Shown: positions 53,024 through 57,062 of the stretch, in pieces
Layout of the letters: each line of letters begins with the position of its first letter
Numbering within the stretch: position 1 is the first letter of the stretch
Source: CAZDQL01 sp964507325
GTDB taxonomy: Bacteria > Planctomycetota > UBA1135 > GCA-002686595
Length of the DNA: 57,062 bases
Assembly: GCA_964507325.1 (NCBI GenBank)
Contig: CAZDQL010000039.1
Coordinates: 1 to 57,062 of the forward strand
Direction: 5' to 3'
Program-made: the position numbers and the translations under genes
Notes under the pieces: model-generated
Databases searched by the model: none
Seen by the model: the letters and a program-made list of their open reading frames with translations, nothing else
What the model was told of the DNA's origin: nothing

Positions 53024-53289
53024 TCGGGGGGATCGAGGGTGACTTCCGAATCGAGCAGATCAGCGGGCGCCACCCCGTCCACCGACAGGACCTCGAGGTC
53101 GTGGGTGTGGCCCCAACCCAACTGCCCGCGGGAATCGCAGAGCAGGGCGACCAGGATCTCTCCCTTGTCCTCCCTAGGGAAGAGATTGCCGAAGACGATC
53201 CCCGGCACTCGCGACTTGTAGGCTCCAAAACCCCCGCCGAGCAGGATGAACTGCCCTCCGCGCTCCTTGTGGGTGACGATCGTGGCCAT
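53020..53289 (-). CDS. Small conserved-looking protein coupled to uridine kinase-like gene
   Basis: An 89-residue protein from the ATG at 53289 (M-A-T-I-V-T-H-K-E), preceded by GGAGG. It contains F-I-L-L-G-G-G-F-G-A-Y-K-S and G-N-L-F-P-R-E-D-K-G-E, then an acidic end. There is no signal peptide or membrane segment and I recognise no family. Longer open frames upstream cross the divergent purN leader and are not credible. Its stop overlaps the kinase start (ATGA), the strongest clue to its role. Confidence 0.65.
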   Translation of the reverse strand: MATIVTHKERGGQFILLGGGFGAYKSRVPGIVFGNLFPREDKGEILVALLCDSRGQLGWGHTHDLEVLSVDGVAPADLLDSEVTLDPPE

Positions 53290-53425
53290 GGTGATCCTCC
53301 GCTGTGCGACGCCGGCCTCCTGGCACTCCACCAGGAGAAACGAGGTCGTAGGAGACCCTACGCCCGTCTGTGAGATCATTCGACCCCAGGAGCACCTATC
53401 CTGTCCCACCAGGAGACTCCCCGCC

Positions 53426-54034
53426 ATGCCCCTGAAGATCGCTGTCCTCGCCTCCCACGGCGGCTCGAACATGCAGGCCATCGTCGATGGCGTGGAGTCG
53501 AGCACGCTCGACGCTCGCGTGGTGCTGGTGATCAGCAACAACTCGAAGTCCGGCGCCATCCAGCGCGCCGAGAAGCACGGCCTGCCCTGGCGTCACATCT
53601 CCGGCGCGACGCACCCGGGAGAGGGTGTCGAGGACCTGGCGATCCGCGATGCCCTCGAGGAGGCGGGGGCCGAGATCGTGGTCCTGGCCGGCTACATGAA
53701 GATGATCGGCCCGGAGACGCTGGCCGCCTTCCGCGGTCGCATCCTGAACATCCACCCCGCCCTGCTGCCGAAGCACGGGGGGCAGGGCATGTACGGGATG
53801 CGACCCCACGAGGCCGTGATCGCCGCCGGCGACACGGAGAGCGGAGCCACCGTCCACGTGGTGGACGAGCACTACGACCACGGCCCGGTGGTCAAGCAGC
53901 GCAAGGTCCCCGTGCTACCGGATGACGACGCGCAGACGCTCCAGGAGCGGGTCCTGAAGGAAGAGCACGTGATCTACCGCGAGGTGATCGCCGACATCGC
54001 GGCGGGGCGCATCGTGCTTCCCCCGAGCGACTGA
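53426..54034 (+). CDS. purN: Phosphoribosylglycinamide formyltransferase (GAR transformylase)
   Basis: A 202-residue protein of normal length. The N-terminal motif is V-L-A-S-H-G-G-S-N-M-Q-A-I. The catalytic set is N108, H110 (N-I-H-P-A-L-L-P) and D147 (V-V-D-E-H-Y-D), matching the Asn/His/Asp of the E. coli enzyme. It transfers formyl from 10-formyl-THF to GAR in purine synthesis. The start is the ATG giving M-P-L-K-I-A-V; AGGAG lies 12 bp upstream and a TATCCT hexamer further up. It is divergent from the 89-residue/kinase pair. Confidence 0.95.
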   Translation: MPLKIAVLASHGGSNMQAIVDGVESSTLDARVVLVISNNSKSGAIQRAEKHGLPWRHISGATHPGEGVEDLAIRDALEEAGAEIVVLAGYMKMIGPETLAAFRGRILNIHPALLPKHGGQGMYGMRPHEAVIAAGDTESGATVHVVDEHYDHGPVVKQRKVPVLPDDDAQTLQERVLKEEHVIYREVIADIAAGRIVLPPSD

Positions 54035-54063
54035 TCGCGCACTCTGGGCCTTCTACACGCGCA

Positions 54064-54570
54064 CTACCGGGGCTTCCCATCCTCCAATCGCAGATCGATC
54101 TCCCACTCCCACCCCTCGTGCAGGTGGACCCCCCGCGTCGGCATCTCGAACCAGCTCGTGTAGCTGCTGTCGGGGCCCATGGAGAGCCTGTAGGGAAGGC
54201 GCATGTCGAGGGTCTGGGACCACTCCGTCTCCGTGGCGGGGTCGAACAGGGTCAGGCGGGCCTGGACCAGGGGGAAGGTCGTGGTCGTGGTGTTGACCCA
54301 GGTGAAGTGGAGGCGCAGGAAGGCCTTGCCAGGGCGGCCGATCAGCTCGCACTCGTCGACCAGGACCGTGCCGATCCCGGGGTAGTCGAAGCGCATGGGC
54401 AGGCTCGTCCGGCGCGCGAGCGCCTCCTCCGCGGCGGCGAAGCGCGCCAGATCCTCTTCGTGCGCGACGCGCAGCGCCTCCAGGTCCACGGTCTGCCTCC
54501 TCTCCACGTGGATGCAAGCACAGAGGGACAGGATTGCGAGGAGCGGCAGGGCGATTCTGGGGCTGGGCAT
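54064..54570 (-). CDS. Small lipoprotein of unknown function
   Basis: A 168-residue protein from the ATG at 54570, with a lipobox signal (L-P-L-L-A-I-L-S-L-C-A-C). The mature part has a short helical stretch (E-A-L-R-V-A-H-E-E-D-L-A-R-F) and a beta-rich domain (T-V-L-V-D-E-C-E-L-I, H-F-T-W-V-N-T-T-T-T-T-F). I recognise no family, although DUF1425-like lipoproteins (YcfL type) have this strand pattern and length. TACAAT about 36 bp upstream (minus strand) is a likely -10. It is divergent from the octahaem cytochrome gene. Confidence 0.7.
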   Translation of the reverse strand: MPSPRIALPLLAILSLCACIHVERRQTVDLEALRVAHEEDLARFAAAEEALARRTSLPMRFDYPGIGTVLVDECELIGRPGKAFLRLHFTWVNTTTTTFPLVQARLTLFDPATETEWSQTLDMRLPYRLSMGPDSSYTSWFEMPTRGVHLHEGWEWEIDLRLEDGKPR

Positions 54571-54636
54571 GGAGAGACTCCGTCTACGGATCGGCCCCGC
54601 GCGATTGTAGACCAATCCCCCACCCGGCGCGCGCGC

Positions 54637-54642
54637 TAGAAT
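54637..54642 (+). promoter_or_regulatory. -10 hexamer TAGAAT, near-leaderless geometry
   Basis: TAGAAT is followed by eight bases (cccccgcc) and the GTG of the octahaem cytochrome gene. It is the best -10 match of this group, and there is no Shine-Dalgarno between it and the start. Confidence 0.45.
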
Positions 54643-54650
54643 CCCCCGCC

Positions 54651-56942
54651 GTGCGTCCGATCGTCCTGACGATTCCCCTCTGCACTTTCGTCGCCTGCAG
54701 CGCAGGAGAGGGAGCCTCCCCCACGGCCGAGGTACCGGAGCCCACCTTCGTCGGCCGCGACGCCTGCGTCGAGTGCCACGCACTCGAGACGGAGCTCTGG
54801 ACCGACTCCCACCACGACCTGGCGATGCAGCTCCCCACCCCGGAGACGGTGTTGGGCGACTTCGACGATGCGCTCTTCGAGCACCAAGGGGTCGTCAGCC
54901 GCTTCCACCGCGACGGGGAGCGCTTCCTGGTCGACACCGAAGGAGCCGACGGGGAGCAGGCGACCTTCGAGGTGGACTACGTCTTCGGCGTCTACCCCCT
55001 GCAGCAGTTCCTGATCGCCTTCCCCGGCGGGCGCCTGCAGTGCCTGGGGGTCGCCTGGGACTCGCGCCCGGTGGAGGAAGGGGGGCAGCGCTGGTTCCAC
55101 CTCTACCCCGACGAGGAGATCCCCGCGGGGGACGAGCTGCACTGGACCGGCCCCAACCAGCGCTGGAACTTCATGTGCGCCAACTGCCACTCGACGGGGG
55201 TGCGGCGCGGCTACGACGGAGCGACCGACAGCTACGAGACCACCTGGGAGGAGCTCGACGTCTCCTGCGAGGCCTGCCACGGCCCCGCTTCGGGGCACCT
55301 GGTGTGGGCACGGGAGGAGAACCCCGGCGACCCGACGCGCGGACTGGTGATCTCCCTCGACGATCCCGCGGCTGGCCAATGGGCCCTCGATCCCGACGCG
55401 GACAGCGCCCGCCGCACCGTGCCGCGCGGGTCCCGCGACCAGGTCGAGACCTGCGCGCGCTGCCACAGCCGTCGCTCGGAGCTGCGCGAGGCGCCCGTCG
55501 ACGGGCAATCCTACCTGGACCACTACCGGCTGGCCCTGCTCGACGAGGGGCTCTACTACGCCGACGGCCAGGTCCTGGAGGAGGTCTACGTCTACGGCTC
55601 CTTCCTGCAGGCCCGCATGTACGGCATGGGCGTGACCTGCGGGGACTGCCACGAATCGCACACCGCCGGGATCCTCTTCGAGGGCAACGAACTCTGCGCG
55701 CGCTGCCACCGGGCGAGCACCTTCGACACCCCCGAGCACCACTACCACACCCCCGGCGAGGCGGGCTCCTTCTGCGTGGACTGCCACATGCCGGAGCGCA
55801 CCTACATGGTGGTGGACCCCCGTCGCGACCACAGCCTGCGGGTGCCGCGCCCCGACCTGACCCTCGAGCTCGGCGCCCCGAACGCCTGCGGCGACTGCCA
55901 CGCCGAGCAGGGCGCGGAGTGGGCGGCGGAAGAGGTGGCGCGCTGGTTCCCGGAGGGTCGTCAAACCACCCGGCACTACGGCCACGCCCTGCACGCGGCG
56001 CGCAGCTTCGAGCCCGGGGCGGCGCAGGCGCTCCTGGCCCTGGTGACCGACGACGAGGTGCCGGCGATCGCGCGCGCGACGGGCCTCTCGCTGATCGGCC
56101 CGTACCTCCCCCAGCTGCCCGTCCAGATCCTGATCGCCAGCCTCGCCGACGACGAAGCGCTGGTGCGCGCGGCCGCCCTGGGGGCGCTGGAGGCGTTGCC
56201 CCTGCGGGACCGGGTGCCGCTCGCGATCGGCGCCCTGCGGGACCCGGTGCTCGCCGTGCGCTGCGAAGCGGCGCGCATCCTGGCGCCGCTGGAGACGCAG
56301 TCCCTCCCCGACGAGCTCGCGGCGGAGCTGACGATCGCCATCGAGGAGTACGTCGCCAGCCAACACGCGAGCTTCGACCGCGCCGACGCCCGCACGAACC
56401 TGGGGGTGCTGGCCCTAGACCGCGGCCGGGTCGGCGAGGCGCAGGCCTCCTTCCGTTCGGCGACGGAGCTCGACCCCCACTTCCAGCCCGCCTGGGTGAA
56501 CCTGGCGGACCTGCACCGCGGCGCGGGACGGGAGGATCGGGCGGAGGAGGTCCTGCGCGAGGCCCAGGCCCTCCACCCGCAGTCCGCGGTGATCGAGCAC
56601 TCCCTGGGGCTCCTGCTCGTGCGCACCGGGCGCAGGCAGGAGGCGATCGAGTCCCTGGGGCGGGCGGCGGCGCTGGATCCCGACCAGTCGCGCTACGCCT
56701 ACGTCCACGGGGTGGCGCTGCACTCGGTGGAGCGGATCGACGAGGCGCTCTCGGTGCTGACGGCGGCCAGCCGGCGACACCCCAACGACGGCGACCTCCT
56801 GATGGCCCTGGCGACGATCCTGCGCGACGCCGAGCGGCCCGCGGAGGGGCTGCCGTACGCCGAGCGCCTGCTTGAGCTCATCCCCGGAAACCCCGGTGTG
56901 GAGCAACTGGTGGAGGAGCTGCGCGCCGCCGCCGACCGCTGA
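54651..56942 (+). CDS. Octahaem c-type cytochrome with HEAT-like and TPR repeats, lipoprotein
   Basis: A 763-residue protein. The GTG at 54651 gives a lipoprotein signal (V-L-T-I-P-L-C-T-F-V-A-C-S). Eight C-x-x-C-H haem sites lie between residue 39 and about 417: C-V-E-C-H, C-A-N-C-H, C-E-A-C-H, C-A-R-C-H, C-G-D-C-H, C-A-R-C-H, C-V-D-C-H and C-G-D-C-H. Residues about 445-570 are HEAT-like helical repeats. About 575-760 are four or five TPR units (L-G-V-L-A-L-D-R-G-R-V-G-E-A). It would be an outer-facing redox protein with a protein-docking tail. The closest known group is the multihaem cytochrome-TPR proteins of Planctomycetes; the substrate is unknown, and NOx, sulfur compounds or respiration of extracellular acceptors are options. 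No partner gene is in the window. Confidence 0.9.
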   Translation: MRPIVLTIPLCTFVACSAGEGASPTAEVPEPTFVGRDACVECHALETELWTDSHHDLAMQLPTPETVLGDFDDALFEHQGVVSRFHRDGERFLVDTEGADGEQATFEVDYVFGVYPLQQFLIAFPGGRLQCLGVAWDSRPVEEGGQRWFHLYPDEEIPAGDELHWTGPNQRWNFMCANCHSTGVRRGYDGATDSYETTWEELDVSCEACHGPASGHLVWAREENPGDPTRGLVISLDDPAAGQWALDPDADSARRTVPRGSRDQVETCARCHSRRSELREAPVDGQSYLDHYRLALLDEGLYYADGQVLEEVYVYGSFLQARMYGMGVTCGDCHESHTAGILFEGNELCARCHRASTFDTPEHHYHTPGEAGSFCVDCHMPERTYMVVDPRRDHSLRVPRPDLTLELGAPNACGDCHAEQGAEWAAEEVARWFPEGRQTTRHYGHALHAARSFEPGAAQALLALVTDDEVPAIARATGLSLIGPYLPQLPVQILIASLADDEALVRAAALGALEALPLRDRVPLAIGALRDPVLAVRCEAARILAPLETQSLPDELAAELTIAIEEYVASQHASFDRADARTNLGVLALDRGRVGEAQASFRSATELDPHFQPAWVNLADLHRGAGREDRAEEVLREAQALHPQSAVIEHSLGLLLVRTGRRQEAIESLGRAAALDPDQSRYAYVHGVALHSVERIDEALSVLTAASRRHPNDGDLLMALATILRDAERPAEGLPYAERLLELIPGNPGVEQLVEELRAAADR

Positions 56943-57062
56943 CCGGTCGGGACTAGCCCGGTTCCCTCACCAGCGTCGAGCCCGACCCGTCCCAGGCGGC
57001 CCCCAGCGAACGAGTTTCGGCCGATCATTCGCAGGCGACCTCTCTGCAGGTCGTCGAGGACG

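Overview
The window is about 57 kb of very GC-rich bacterial DNA (my estimate is close to 70% G+C) carrying some 38 genes on both strands. The likely host is a member of the Planctomycetota. The evidence is: secreted proteins that end in a Y-C…N-S-x-G … W-[FY]-R-D … F-[ST]-D-x-x-A-V-T-F domain; D-C-[DN]-G-[DN]-G-x-P-D-[DE]-C-E calcium-type repeats; a sigma factor fused to a membrane segment and extracytoplasmic beta-sandwich repeats; Tat-exported Gfo/Idh/MocA and TIM-barrel proteins; a SUMF1-type lipoprotein; and a multihaem cytochrome-TPR protein. The phylum call is inference from family content, because no rRNA gene is present.

Layout. 1-2,000: a truncated gene end, an alpha/beta hydrolase, an enoyl-CoA hydratase and a decayed arfB-like gene. 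2,077-5,976 (minus): gcvP, a small unknown and a DinB protein in one operon. 6,240-9,674: a large secreted metallopeptidase. 9,758-9,767: a 10-N assembly gap that cuts the end of a CBS-domain gene. 10,693-13,195 (minus): a membrane protein and a secreted beta-helix protein. 13,342-16,382: the ECF sigma/transmembrane/carboxypeptidase-regulatory-like protein, split into two overlapping frames. 16,401-19,508 (minus): a three-gene exported set (TIM barrel, SUMF1-like lipoprotein, Gfo/Idh/MocA). 20,236-22,080: a CoA-transferase/GNAT fusion. 22,442-32,115: a double universal stress protein translationally coupled to a 2,841-residue NdvB-like cyclic glucan synthase. 32,246-35,327: two overlapping secreted carbohydrate-active genes.

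35,344-37,551 (minus): a ferredoxin-type protein and a short (class III-like) hybrid cluster protein behind an FNR/HcpR-type operator with ideal class II promoter spacing, which points to nitrosative-stress or anoxic control. 37,952-42,356: leuS and an LtaS-like sulfatase. 42,338-43,903: a metallophosphatase and a Kdo/WaaP-like kinase that run head-on into each other, each having lost its natural end. 43,925-46,522 (minus): a secreted M28 peptidase. 46,945-48,960: an RRM protein, a frameshifted lipoprotein and a DUF456 protein. 48,992-52,395: a GMC oxidoreductase, a Gfo/Idh/MocA-like protein and a YdcF protein, tightly packed. 52,409-54,570: a uridine kinase-like gene coupled to an 89-residue unknown, purN, and a small lipoprotein. 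54,651-56,942: an octahaem cytochrome-HEAT-TPR lipoprotein.

The main themes are carbohydrate handling and the cell surface (glucan synthase, lyase-like enzymes, sugar oxidoreductases, phosphoglycerol-transferase-like enzyme), with secreted proteolysis and redox or nitrosative stress. Several genes lack a Shine-Dalgarno and have a -10-like hexamer only 6-10 nt before the start codon, which suggests that leaderless mRNAs are common here. Several frame disruptions (about 1,600; 14,763; 43,090; 47,735), together with a 17-G run beside the N gap, mean that draft-assembly error must be weighed against true gene decay.
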